Source of the DNA: a virus
Virus record (IMG/VR): IMGVR_UViG_3300021961_000619
Location: 1-24,209 of that record
Direction: 5' to 3' (one strand)
DNA length: 24,209 bases
A program made the position numbers and the translations under genes. Below are positions 1-5,117 of the stretch, piece after piece. How positions within the stretch are numbered: position 1 is the first letter of the stretch; the number at the start of each line of letters is the position of its first letter. The notes beneath the pieces are model-generated. The model was not told the DNA's origin. It did no database searches and was given only the letters and a program-made list of their open reading frames with translations.

Positions 1-1
1 C

Positions 2-35
2 CACACGCGCGCACACGCGCGCGCGCGCGCGCGCG
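2..35. repeat. Alternating pyrimidine-purine (CA/CG)n tract, Z-DNA-prone
   Basis: Bases 2 to 35 alternate strictly pyrimidine and purine; positions 16 to 35 are ten uninterrupted CG dinucleotides, preceded by CACA-containing units. Alternating CG is the classical sequence for left-handed Z-DNA under negative supercoiling. It lies upstream of the first gene and at the very edge of the window, so the repeat may continue outside or may be a collapsed or expanded assembly edge. A function (regulatory, end-related) is inference only. Confidence 0.8.
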
Positions 36-50
36 ACCCTTTCGCCCCCG

Positions 51-72
51 CCCCTGCCTCTTTCGACAGGGG
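51..72 (+). terminator. Small GC hairpin upstream of the first gene (possible weak terminator)
   Basis: CCCCTG at 51-56 is perfectly complementary to CAGGGG at 67-72, with a 10-base pyrimidine-rich loop. No T-run follows, so if it terminates transcription from an upstream gene it is a weak or factor-assisted signal. It could equally be a leader structure of the gene that starts at 113. Confidence 0.3.
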
Positions 73-112
73 GGTGCCACACAAAATTTTCGTCACTTTC
101 AGGAGAATTGTC

Positions 113-274
113 TTGACCACGCCCACCCCTTGCCCCGAATGTTATGGCGCACGTTACGTGTCGTACGACGAGGCGGTGCCGGACTACACCCACGGCGGCC
201 ACATACGCGAAGTCGTGCGGCTATGCGAAACCTGCGACGGCGCAGGTGAAATCGAGGAGGAACACGATGCGTAA
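113..274 (+). CDS. Small zinc-finger-like protein with two CxxCxGxG-type motifs (53 aa)
   Basis: The 53-residue product carries CPECYGA near the N-terminus and CETCDGAG near the C-terminus, which matches the CxxCxGxG pairs of the DnaJ-type zinc centre. Two such pairs are enough to bind one zinc ion. I chose the TTG at 113 because AGGAG at 101-105 sits 7 bases upstream; a GTG at 74 would add 13 residues but lacks a comparable ribosome site. The stop codon overlaps the start of the next gene (ATG at 267), suggesting coupled translation. Isolated half-DnaJ zinc fingers of this size are common in phage genomes and have no assigned role. Function is unknown; zinc binding is inferred from the motif. 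Confidence 0.65.
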   Translation: MTTPTPCPECYGARYVSYDEAVPDYTHGGHIREVVRLCETCDGAGEIEEEHDA

Positions 275-875
275 GCTACCCAGAAAGCCGAAACTCGTTA
301 ACGGCGTTGGCGTCAATGACGCGGATTATGTAGTGCAGCCAACAGGCTCAGACGGGAAGCAGCGCGTGTGTCCGTATTACTTAGTTTGGCGCAGCATGCT
401 TACCCGCGCCTACTGCCCGAAGTATCACGCAAAGTACCCCACTTATATCGGCGTCACCGTATGCGAGGAATGGCACTCGTTTATGGCGTTCCGCGCATGG
501 ATGGAGACGCAAGACTGGGAGGGCAAGCATCTGGACAAGGACATCATCGTGCCGGGGAACAAGGTGTATTCGCCCGCGACGTGCGCGTTCGTGTCGGGTC
601 AAATTAACGCTTTGCTTAATGATTGCGCCGCCTCCCGTGGTGAGTGGCCGATTGGTGCGTCTTGGCATAAGAAAAACAAAAAGTTCCACGCCCAAATTAA
701 GGAAGATGGAAAAAAACGACACCTCGGCCTTTTTGACACACCCGGAGCTGCCCACCTTGCGTGGCGTAAGGAGAAAGCGCGAATCGTTCGCACCGTTGCC
801 CGTGAGTGCGACGACCCGCGCGTCGTTGCTGGCTTGCTGCGTCACAGCTATCGCATTGAATCTGGAGCCGTTTGA
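267..875 (+). CDS. HNH/AP2-type homing endonuclease-like protein
   Basis: This 202-residue protein has the layout of free-standing phage homing endonucleases of the HNH class with a C-terminal AP2-like DNA-binding domain. Residues about 37-110 hold the usual block: a YLVWRSMLTRAY segment, a CEEWHSF segment and LDKDIIVPGNKVYSPATCAFV. Residues about 127-172 hold the AP2-like block, with PIGASWHKKNKKFHAQI and HLGLFDTPGAAHLAW. Such proteins cut an intronless or endonuclease-free allele and spread by homing. The ATG at 267 was chosen because GAGGAGGA (254-261) is an ideal ribosome site; the reading frame stays open back to 144, but that extension lies inside the previous gene. The classical HNH histidines are not clear by eye, so catalytic competence is unproven. 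Family assignment is strong; activity is inference. Confidence 0.8.
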   Translation: MRKLPRKPKLVNGVGVNDADYVVQPTGSDGKQRVCPYYLVWRSMLTRAYCPKYHAKYPTYIGVTVCEEWHSFMAFRAWMETQDWEGKHLDKDIIVPGNKVYSPATCAFVSGQINALLNDCAASRGEWPIGASWHKKNKKFHAQIKEDGKKRHLGLFDTPGAAHLAWRKEKARIVRTVARECDDPRVVAGLLRHSYRIESGAV

Positions 876-1124
876 ATGATTGAGTGTAACTGCGCCGACT
901 GTCAGCGCCGCCGGATGCTGCGACGTGCCCTGCCCAAGAGCGACCCGATTGTCGATGCCGTCGTGCGTCGATTTAATGAGCGTAGCAAGGCCGGCATCGA
1001 GCATTACGGCTGCACAATGGCCGGGAACCCTGCGCCGACGATTGAGTGGATCAACCACGCGCAGGAGGAACTGATGGACGGCATCCTGTACCTTGAGCGG
1101 CTGAAGGCGGATTTTGATGACTGA
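876..1124 (+). CDS. Conserved small phage protein with EExxD motif (possible MazG-like all-alpha NTP pyrophosphohydrolase)
   Basis: The 82-residue product starts with a CNCADC cluster. It then shows a pattern I recognise from many podophages: DPIVDAVVRRFNERSKAGIEHYG, a short turn, then EWINHAQEELMDGILYLERLK. The EELMD stretch (E64, E65, D68) resembles the metal-binding EExxD motif of the MazG/all-alpha NTP pyrophosphohydrolase group, and the YG plus EExxD spacing also fits. Only one helix pair is obvious, so the protein may be a reduced or merely related form. It starts at the ATG directly after the previous stop, with GGAG at 864-867, and its end overlaps the small terminase gene. Enzymatic function is a tentative inference; the alternative is a structural or regulatory protein of unknown role. 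Confidence 0.7.
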   Translation: MIECNCADCQRRRMLRRALPKSDPIVDAVVRRFNERSKAGIEHYGCTMAGNPAPTIEWINHAQEELMDGILYLERLKADFDD

Positions 1125-1524
1125 TAAGCCCTTATCCGTTCGCGAGGCGCGTGCTGCATTAGCGGCGCAGGACGAGCAGCGCCGTGAGGCGGTGGTACAG
1201 GAACTTGAGGCGCTGGCGTCCAGCGAGATTACGGACGTGCTGCAATGGGATCAGGGTGGCCGGGTGCAGGTGCGTGCCTCGGATGAGTTATCGCCGCGCG
1301 CCCGCCGCGCTATCAAGAAGGTGAAGATAACGCCCACGGAGGACGGCAACCAGATCGAGATCGAGATGCACGACAAGCTGACGGCCTTGCGCCTGTTGGC
1401 GAAGCATCGCGGCTTGCTGGAGCCGAACAGCGATGACCGGCGGCCCAGTATGATCGGCATCAATGTGAAGGGGCCGGAAGTGACGACGTATGAAATTGTT
1501 GAACAAGAGGAGAACGAGGAGTGA
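1117..1524 (+). CDS. terS: Terminase small subunit
   Basis: Small terminase subunits recognise the packaging site on phage DNA and regulate the large subunit. The 135-residue product matches the central and C-terminal part of the family. It has EITDVLQWDQGGRVQVRASDELSPRARRAI (about 37-66), then the highly typical DKLTALRLLAKHRGLLE (86-102) and GPEVTTYEIVE (119-129). The N-terminal helix-turn-helix found in longer relatives is not evident; about 35 charged residues precede the conserved part, so DNA recognition may work differently or through this shorter helical region. I use the ATG at 1117 rather than the in-frame TTG at 1114. The gene overlaps its upstream neighbour by 8 bases and its downstream neighbour by 4 (GTGA). 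Unusually, three small ORFs separate it from the large subunit gene. Confidence 0.82.
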   Translation: MTDKPLSVREARAALAAQDEQRREAVVQELEALASSEITDVLQWDQGGRVQVRASDELSPRARRAIKKVKITPTEDGNQIEIEMHDKLTALRLLAKHRGLLEPNSDDRRPSMIGINVKGPEVTTYEIVEQEENEE

Positions 1525-1841
1525 CTACGTACATTTGCCCGCGCTGTCGGGAGGAGTCGCATGACTTCAGGTATCATCAGGCGTGCTATGATGCGCAGTT
1601 GCGCGAGGACGCACTGATCCGCGAGGCGATACAGGCGCAGCGCGAGGAGTATGCCGCGCGTCGGAGCAAGGTGGGGCGACCACGCGAGGAGGAGAGGCAA
1701 CAGACGCGCACCGAACTGGAGGCGGTAGATGAGAAGTTTGCTGCCCGTATGTATGCGTGCGGCGCAGCGTACGAGGACGTACGTGTACGCGAGGTACGTA
1801 CGCACGTACTGCCGCGTTACATGTGGGGTGCGGGCCGATGA
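1521..1841 (+). CDS. Small protein with N-terminal CxxC and charged coiled coil, unknown function
   Basis: The 106-residue product begins TTYICPRCREES, a half zinc-ribbon. It continues with a long, strongly charged helical stretch rich in Arg, Glu and Gln (about residues 25-75) that looks like a coiled coil. A second CxxC is not obvious; further cysteines lie at about residues 22 and 80, so a non-canonical zinc site is possible. It starts with GTG at 1521 behind GAGGAG (1507-1512) and overlaps the stop of the small terminase gene. Its 3' part encodes a cluster of GTAC motifs that can fold as a hairpin. Position between terminase genes suggests a packaging-related or accessory role, but I do not recognise the family. 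Confidence 0.65.
   Translation: MTTYICPRCREESHDFRYHQACYDAQLREDALIREAIQAQREEYAARRSKVGRPREEERQQTRTELEAVDEKFAARMYACGAAYEDVRVREVRTHVLPRYMWGAGR
1779..1809 (+). other. GTAC-rich imperfect palindrome inside the coding region
   Basis: GTACGTG at 1779-1785 is perfectly complementary to CACGTAC at 1803-1809. TACG at 1786-1789 can pair with CGTA at 1797-1800, leaving a two-base bulge (1801-1802) and a 7-base loop. Six GTAC tetramers fall between 1769 and 1809, far more than chance would give. It could be a protein-binding or packaging signal, a recombination site, or a by-product of the VRV/VRT codon run. Function is not shown by the sequence. Confidence 0.5.
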
Positions 1842-2107
1842 CGATGCCATTCACCGATGACTGGGTTGTCGTGGCAGTTAAGGATTACGGCGCTCTGGGT
1901 CGCCCGTGGGTTTTGACGGATACGGCGCTGCGCCGGTTCTTCGCCACGAGTACGCCGGAGTACAACGAGGTGAGCCGTTTCTTTCGTGACATACAGAATG
2001 AGGCGGACAACGACCGTATCTGGCTGATGCAGCAGCGCGAGGCCGATACGGGTGTGTTCCGGTTGCTGGCGAAGAAGAAGCGCCGGAAGTATTGGGTGGT
2101 GGAATGA
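1838..2107 (+). CDS. Hypothetical protein (89 aa), unknown function
   Basis: I do not recognise this 89-residue product. It starts MTMPFTDDWVVV, has an aromatic-rich middle and a basic tail (AKKKRRKYW), and no cysteine pair, signal peptide or membrane segment. The ATG at 1838 overlaps the previous stop (ATGA), which favours it over an upstream in-frame start at 1757 that would lie deep inside the preceding gene. The ribosome site is weak (GGGGTGCGGG upstream), consistent with translational coupling. The 3' end overlaps the next small gene by 4 bases. Its place among small genes between the terminase subunits suggests an accessory function; the basic C-terminus may indicate nucleic-acid contact, which is inference. 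Confidence 0.6.
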   Translation: MTMPFTDDWVVVAVKDYGALGRPWVLTDTALRRFFATSTPEYNEVSRFFRDIQNEADNDRIWLMQQREADTGVFRLLAKKKRRKYWVVE

Positions 2108-2286
2108 AGGACTATTCGCGGCTTAATGGTGGCACGCGCGACTACGTGCGGTTTTACGCGGAGTTCGTGGACTGCGATTTTTGTGGTGAGGCCACACGCG
2201 GTCGCGTGTATGATGGCGAGCAGGAAGTCGTATGCGGATCATGCGGCAATGTCTTGATAGATGTAGAGATTGCGGATGGCGCGTAG
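2104..2286 (+). CDS. Small zinc-ribbon-like protein (60 aa)
   Basis: The 60-residue product has CDFC at about residues 24-27 and CGSC at about 44-47, separated by about 16 residues including RGRVYDGEQEVV. This is the geometry of a zinc ribbon or rubredoxin-like knuckle pair. It starts at the ATG at 2104, overlapping the previous stop as ATGA, with GGTGGTGGA just upstream. Its last 11 bases overlap the large terminase start, so translation of the two is probably coupled. Zinc binding is inferred from the motif; the biological role is unknown. Confidence 0.65.
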   Translation: MKDYSRLNGGTRDYVRFYAEFVDCDFCGEATRGRVYDGEQEVVCGSCGNVLIDVEIADGA

Positions 2287-3832
2287 TCAACGTGCAACGG
2301 ATCGGTCACCGCGTCGTCGTCGCTCACGCGACGGCGAGGCGCTGACGGGCCTTAATCTTGATTTCAGCCAGAGCCCGACCGTCTGGCAGTTTTTGAATGA
2401 CGACAGCTTTGTGCGCGGCCTGATGGGTCCGGTCGGCAGTGGCAAGACGTATGCGTGTCTGGCGGAAGTCATGCTGCGCGCCGTGAAGCAGCCGCCATCG
2501 CCGGTCGATAATGTGCGCTATACGCGGTTCGCTGTTATTCGTAACAGCTACCCGGAATTGCGTACGACCACGATCAAGACGTGGCAGGAGATATTCCCCG
2601 AGAACACGTGGGGCGAGATGCGCTGGTCGCCGCCGATCACGCATCATATCAAGTTGCCGCCGCGTGACGATGCGCCCGGCGTCGATTGCGAGGTGATCTT
2701 CCTCGCTCTGGATCAGCCGCGCGACGTGCGCAAGCTGCTGTCGCTGGAGTTGACGGGCGGTTTCGTGGACGAGGCGCGTGAGTTGCCGAAAGCGGTGGTC
2801 GATGGCCTGACCTCGCGTGTCGGTCGTTATCCGACGAAGAAGCATGGCGGCTGCCCGTGGCGCGGCGTGTGGATGTCCACGAACCCGATGGACTCGGATC
2901 ACTGGTGGCACAGCCTCGCCGAGAAGAACCCGATCCGTGGCCGGTATCCGTGGAAGTTTTACAAGCAGCCCGGCGGCGTTCTGGATGCGACCAAGGAGCA
3001 CGAGGACGCGCTGTTTGCGGCCAACCAGTTTTGGCGTCTGAACCCGAAGGCTGAGAATCTGAACAACCTGCCGCCCGGTTACTACGAGCAGCAGTTGGCG
3101 GGCAAGACGCTGGATTGGATTCAGTGCTATGCCGGCGCGAAGTATGTCTATGTGCAGGACGGTAAGCCGGTCTGGCATGAGTTCAGCGACAGCTTGATGG
3201 CGGCGGACTTGGAGATCGAGGTCGGCATGCCCGTGCACATCGGGCTGGACTTTGGCCTGACGCCTGCGGCGGTATTCGGGCAAAAGATGCCGAACGGGCG
3301 CTGGCACGTCGTGCATGAACTCGTGGCGTTTGATATGGGGTTGGAGCGGTTCGCGCATCATTTGATGGCTGACATCAGCACCAAGTTCCCGAAGTCTGAG
3401 GTGTTCATCTGGGGCGACCCGGCGGGCGGTAAGCGCGACGAAATCTTCGAGGTCACGGCGTTCGACCATTTGCGAACGCTTGGCCTGCGCGCGCAGCCTA
3501 CGGCATCAAACGATTTCATGGTGCGCCGCGAGGCTGGCGCGATGCCGATGAACCGGCTGATCGACGGCAAGCCCGGCCTGCTTGTGTCGAAGGATTGTCA
3601 CCGCACACGCAAGTCGCTTGCGGGCGGGTATCATTTCAAACGTATGGCGATTGGTGCCGGGCAGGAACGGTTCCGTGACGTGCCGTCGAAGAACGAGCAT
3701 TCGCATGTCGGCGATGCGTACGGCTACCTGATGCTTGGCGGCGGCGAGCACCGCAAGCTGACGCGCAACCCGAACGGCAAGCCGTTGTTCCAGCAGGCGC
3801 AGGCTAATATGGATTTTAACGTGTTCGCCTAA
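2276..3832 (+). CDS. terL: Terminase large subunit (packaging ATPase and nuclease)
   Basis: This 518-residue enzyme pumps DNA into the procapsid through the portal and cuts the concatemer. The N-terminal ATPase shows Walker A GPVGSGKT at 51-58 and a Walker B-type GGFVDE (catalytic D165, E166), with STNP at 201-204 as a likely coupling motif. The C-terminal RNase H-like nuclease shows acidic residues in HIGLDFG (D325), IWGDPAGG (D381) and HVGDAYGY (D480), the usual triad. A basic N-terminus (SPRRRRSRDG) precedes the ATPase. I start at the ATG at 2276, which overlaps the previous gene by 11 bases; the in-frame TTG at 2270 is less likely. Length is normal for podophage terminases. A stable hairpin follows the stop codon. 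Confidence 0.95.
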   Translation: MARSQRATDRSPRRRRSRDGEALTGLNLDFSQSPTVWQFLNDDSFVRGLMGPVGSGKTYACLAEVMLRAVKQPPSPVDNVRYTRFAVIRNSYPELRTTTIKTWQEIFPENTWGEMRWSPPITHHIKLPPRDDAPGVDCEVIFLALDQPRDVRKLLSLELTGGFVDEARELPKAVVDGLTSRVGRYPTKKHGGCPWRGVWMSTNPMDSDHWWHSLAEKNPIRGRYPWKFYKQPGGVLDATKEHEDALFAANQFWRLNPKAENLNNLPPGYYEQQLAGKTLDWIQCYAGAKYVYVQDGKPVWHEFSDSLMAADLEIEVGMPVHIGLDFGLTPAAVFGQKMPNGRWHVVHELVAFDMGLERFAHHLMADISTKFPKSEVFIWGDPAGGKRDEIFEVTAFDHLRTLGLRAQPTASNDFMVRREAGAMPMNRLIDGKPGLLVSKDCHRTRKSLAGGYHFKRMAIGAGQERFRDVPSKNEHSHVGDAYGYLMLGGGEHRKLTRNPNGKPLFQQAQANMDFNVFA

Positions 3833-3833
3833 A

Positions 3834-3871
3834 AAACTGGGGGCTGCCCCACACCGACAGCCCCCAAGTTT
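3834..3871 (+). terminator. GC-rich hairpin after terL (partial or bidirectional terminator)
   Basis: GGGGGCTG at 3839-3846 pairs with CAGCCCCC at 3858-3865 around an 11-base loop. The flanking A/T bases (AAACT at 3834-3838 with AGTTT at 3867-3871) extend the stem with a single bulged base. Only three T's follow, so termination in the + direction is probably incomplete. The A-run before the stem would act as a T-run on the opposite strand. Confidence 0.6.
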
Positions 3872-3887
3872 AGGGAGGAACCACACG

Positions 3888-3912
3888 GTAGCGCCAAGGA
3901 GAAAAACGCTAC
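3888..3912 (+). promoter_or_regulatory. Hairpin presenting a Shine-Dalgarno sequence in its loop
   Basis: GTAGCG at 3888-3893 is perfectly complementary to CGCTAC at 3907-3912. The 13-base loop holds AAGGAG (3897-3902), the best ribosome-binding sequence in this gap. The start codons that follow (ATG 3916 and ATG 3945) are at awkward distances, so folding may affect which one is used. Regulation is inferred from structure only. Confidence 0.35.
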
Positions 3913-3915
3913 GAC

Positions 3916-3948
3916 ATGCGCAACTTTTATACCCCTACCGCCCGATGA
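3916..3948 (+). CDS. Possible 10-codon leader ORF coupled to the GNAT gene
   Basis: ATG at 3916 opens MRNFYTPTAR and stops with TGA at 3946-3948, overlapping the ATG at 3945 of the next gene as ATGA. AAGGAG at 3897-3902 is the only good ribosome site nearby; its spacing to 3916 is long (13 bases), but the downstream gene has no site of its own. This arrangement suggests a leader peptide that delivers ribosomes to the next start. It may be chance, since the ORF is very short. Confidence 0.3.
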   Translation: MRNFYTPTAR

Positions 3949-4406
3949 TTACAAGCAATATGAACGTCACGTTTGTGCCGTTTCACTGGGCGCACCCGTC
4001 AGCGATGGACATGCGCCCGTTCGAGCGCGCCTATTACAAGAACCTGCCGGACTATCAGGATCGGCTGAAGATGTACGCGCAGTGCGGACAGAGTTTGACG
4101 GCGATTTGCGACGGCGAAATCGCGTGCTGCTTTGGCGCAATACCGATCTGGCCGGGTGTCGCGGAGGCGTGGCTACTTACGTCATACATGGTTGATACAA
4201 GGGCTGTATCACTTACGCGCGGCGCTATACGATACTTCAACAATATTTGTAGCGAAATGAGCCTACATCGGTTGCAGATTACAGTAGATTGTGCAAATGA
4301 TGTTGCAATCCGGTGGGCAAAAGCATTAAACTTCACTCAAGAAGGCGTCATGCGCAAGTATGGCCCCGATGGCTCCGACCATATTATGCTTGCAAGGATT
4401 CCGTAA
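3945..4406 (+). CDS. GNAT-fold acetyltransferase-like phage protein (T7 gp13-like position)
   Basis: The 153-residue product has the core of the GNAT acyltransferase fold. There is a strand pair around ACCFGAIPIWPGVAEAWLL (about residues 60-78), a helix with RGAIRYFNNICSE, then RLQITVDCANDVAIRWAKALNFTQEGVMRKYGPDG (about 109-143), the usual A..WA..LGF..EG signature. Many podophages carry such a protein next to structural genes; T7 gp13 (internal virion protein A, DUF2833) is a degenerate member. Real acetyl-CoA binding is not certain, as the classical Q/RxxGxG/A loop is not clear. No strong ribosome site precedes the ATG at 3945; a leader ORF may couple it. The second half (about 4180-4400) is visibly richer in A and T than the first half, a hint of mosaic origin. 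It overlaps the next gene by one base. Confidence 0.75.
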   Translation: MITSNMNVTFVPFHWAHPSAMDMRPFERAYYKNLPDYQDRLKMYAQCGQSLTAICDGEIACCFGAIPIWPGVAEAWLLTSYMVDTRAVSLTRGAIRYFNNICSEMSLHRLQITVDCANDVAIRWAKALNFTQEGVMRKYGPDGSDHIMLARIP

Positions 4407-4636
4407 TGGGTGGACTTTTCTCAGCACCGAAGATGCCTGCCCCCGCTCAGGTAGCGCCGGAGACGACGGCGGCGCAAGACCGGCAGGAGGCGCGCCTCGC
4501 AGAGCAGGAGCGCGAACAGCAGGCGCGTCTGGCTGCGCAGCGTCGCGCACGCCAGATTGGCGGCCAGCGTATGCTGCTTTCTCAGGAGCGTGAGAACGCG
4601 CAGACCGGCATTCAAACTACGTTGGGGGTCGGATGA
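4406..4636 (+). CDS. Small Ala/Arg/Gln-rich protein, paralogue 1 of 3 (gp6.7/gp7.3-like virion candidate)
   Basis: The 76-residue product starts MGGLFSAPKMPAPAQ, has a highly charged helical middle (EARLAEQEREQQARLAAQRRARQ) and ends TGIQTTLGVG. The two following genes share the MGG start, the basic RARxxG core and the QTTLG(V/I)G end, so the three are tandem paralogues. Small Pro/Ala-rich, basic proteins with MGG starts and glycine-rich ends sit at this position in many T7-like phages. T7 gp6.7 and gp7.3 are minor virion proteins ejected early or needed for tail assembly; assigning that role here is inference from position and composition. It starts at ATG 4406, overlapping the previous stop, with AAGGA at 4394-4398. 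Confidence 0.65.
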   Translation: MGGLFSAPKMPAPAQVAPETTAAQDRQEARLAEQEREQQARLAAQRRARQIGGQRMLLSQERENAQTGIQTTLGVG

Positions 4637-4647
4637 TGGGCGGTGTA
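4616..4647 (+). repeat. Junction direct repeat, copy A
   Basis: This 32-base stretch covers the end of paralogue 1 and the start of paralogue 2. By hand alignment it matches 4885-4916 at 28 of 32 positions, including the unbroken 12-mer TCGGATGATGGG. Such a repeat would allow unequal recombination to add or delete whole genes. Confidence 0.8.
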
Positions 4648-4905
4648 GCGCCAAAAATAGTAACGGGATGGGCGCAGGCGGTTTCGGGAAAAAAAATTGG
4701 AGACGGCGGCGGCATGGAATTTGTCGGCGGCGATAGGCCTCAAATGTTTCCAGAAAAAACGCCTACCGCTAATCCAGTCCAATCCACGCAGGAGGCGCGG
4801 CAACGCGCCGCTCGCTCACGCGCTCGTCTCACGGGTCGTCCTTTGCTTGGACCGGGCGGTTCGCGGCGCGACGAGGGCTTGCAGACCACGTTGGGAATCG
4901 GATGA
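4633..4905 (+). CDS. Small basic protein, paralogue 2 of 3 (gp6.7/gp7.3-like virion candidate)
   Basis: The 90-residue product (89 if the second ATG at 4636 is used) starts MMGGVAPK. It carries an insert not seen in its sisters (about residues 8-45, including WAQAVSGKKIGDGGGMEF), then PVQSTQEARQRAARSRARLTGRPLLG and ends GLQTTLGIG. The PVQST core and the tail match paralogue 3 closely. ATG 4636 gives the same MGG start as paralogue 1 and a better 7-base spacing from GGGGG at 4624-4628, so it may be the true start. Stop and start codons overlap with both neighbours. A role as a minor virion or ejected protein is inferred from position; no enzymatic motif is present. Confidence 0.62.
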   Translation: MMGGVAPKIVTGWAQAVSGKKIGDGGGMEFVGGDRPQMFPEKTPTANPVQSTQEARQRAARSRARLTGRPLLGPGGSRRDEGLQTTLGIG

Positions 4906-4916
4906 TGGGTGGTGTA
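4885..4916 (+). repeat. Junction direct repeat, copy B
   Basis: Second copy of the 32-base junction repeat, spanning the end of paralogue 2 and the start of paralogue 3. It differs from copy A (4616-4647) at four positions. The end of paralogue 3 (about 5094-5119) keeps a diverged version of the first half. Confidence 0.8.
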
Positions 4917-5117
4917 ATCTCAAAGCCGAAAGCGCCGGCACCGGCACCGGCACCAGCGCCCGCTCCTGTAGCGCCCCCGCCCGCTCCCGTGCAATCCACA
5001 CGAGAGGAGCGCCAGATTGCCGCTCGGCGGCGCGCCCGCATGTCGGGCCGCGCCCTTCTCGGGACGCAAGCTGAGGCCGCCGGTCAGGAAATTCAGACGA
5101 CGCTTGGAGTTGGCTGA
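4902..5117 (+). CDS. Small Ala/Pro-rich basic protein, paralogue 3 of 3 (gp6.7/gp7.3-like virion candidate)
   Basis: The 71-residue product (70 from ATG 4905) begins MMGGVISKPK. An alternating Ala-Pro stretch follows (about residues 11-29), then PVQSTREERQIAARRRARMSGRALLG and the family ending EIQTTLGVG. The AP run is an extended, flexible linker of the kind seen in minor virion proteins. It is coded by repeated CCGGCA units (about 4935-4955), which can expand or contract by slippage. Start and stop overlap the neighbours on both sides. Function is inferred from position and composition as for the other two paralogues. Confidence 0.65.
   Translation: MMGGVISKPKAPAPAPAPAPAPVAPPPAPVQSTREERQIAARRRARMSGRALLGTQAEAAGQEIQTTLGVG

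Noticed and set aside
144-266. N-terminal extension of the homing-endonuclease-like gene
   Set aside because: It overlaps the zinc-finger gene completely, and ATG 267 has an ideal ribosome site at GAGGAGGA.
381-1058. Minus-strand frame opposite the homing-endonuclease-like gene
   Set aside because: Antisense shadow; no motif and no ribosome site that outweighs the supported + strand genes.
2324-3469. Long open frame on the minus strand (381 codons) opposite terL
   Set aside because: It mirrors the codon structure of the terminase gene, is rich in Arg, His and Leu as GC-rich antisense frames are, lacks recognisable motifs and would run against every other gene.
4930-4985. CCGGCA-rich stretch as a regulatory or CRISPR-like repeat
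   Set aside because: It is explained by Ala-Pro codons of paralogue 3 and has no spacer structure.
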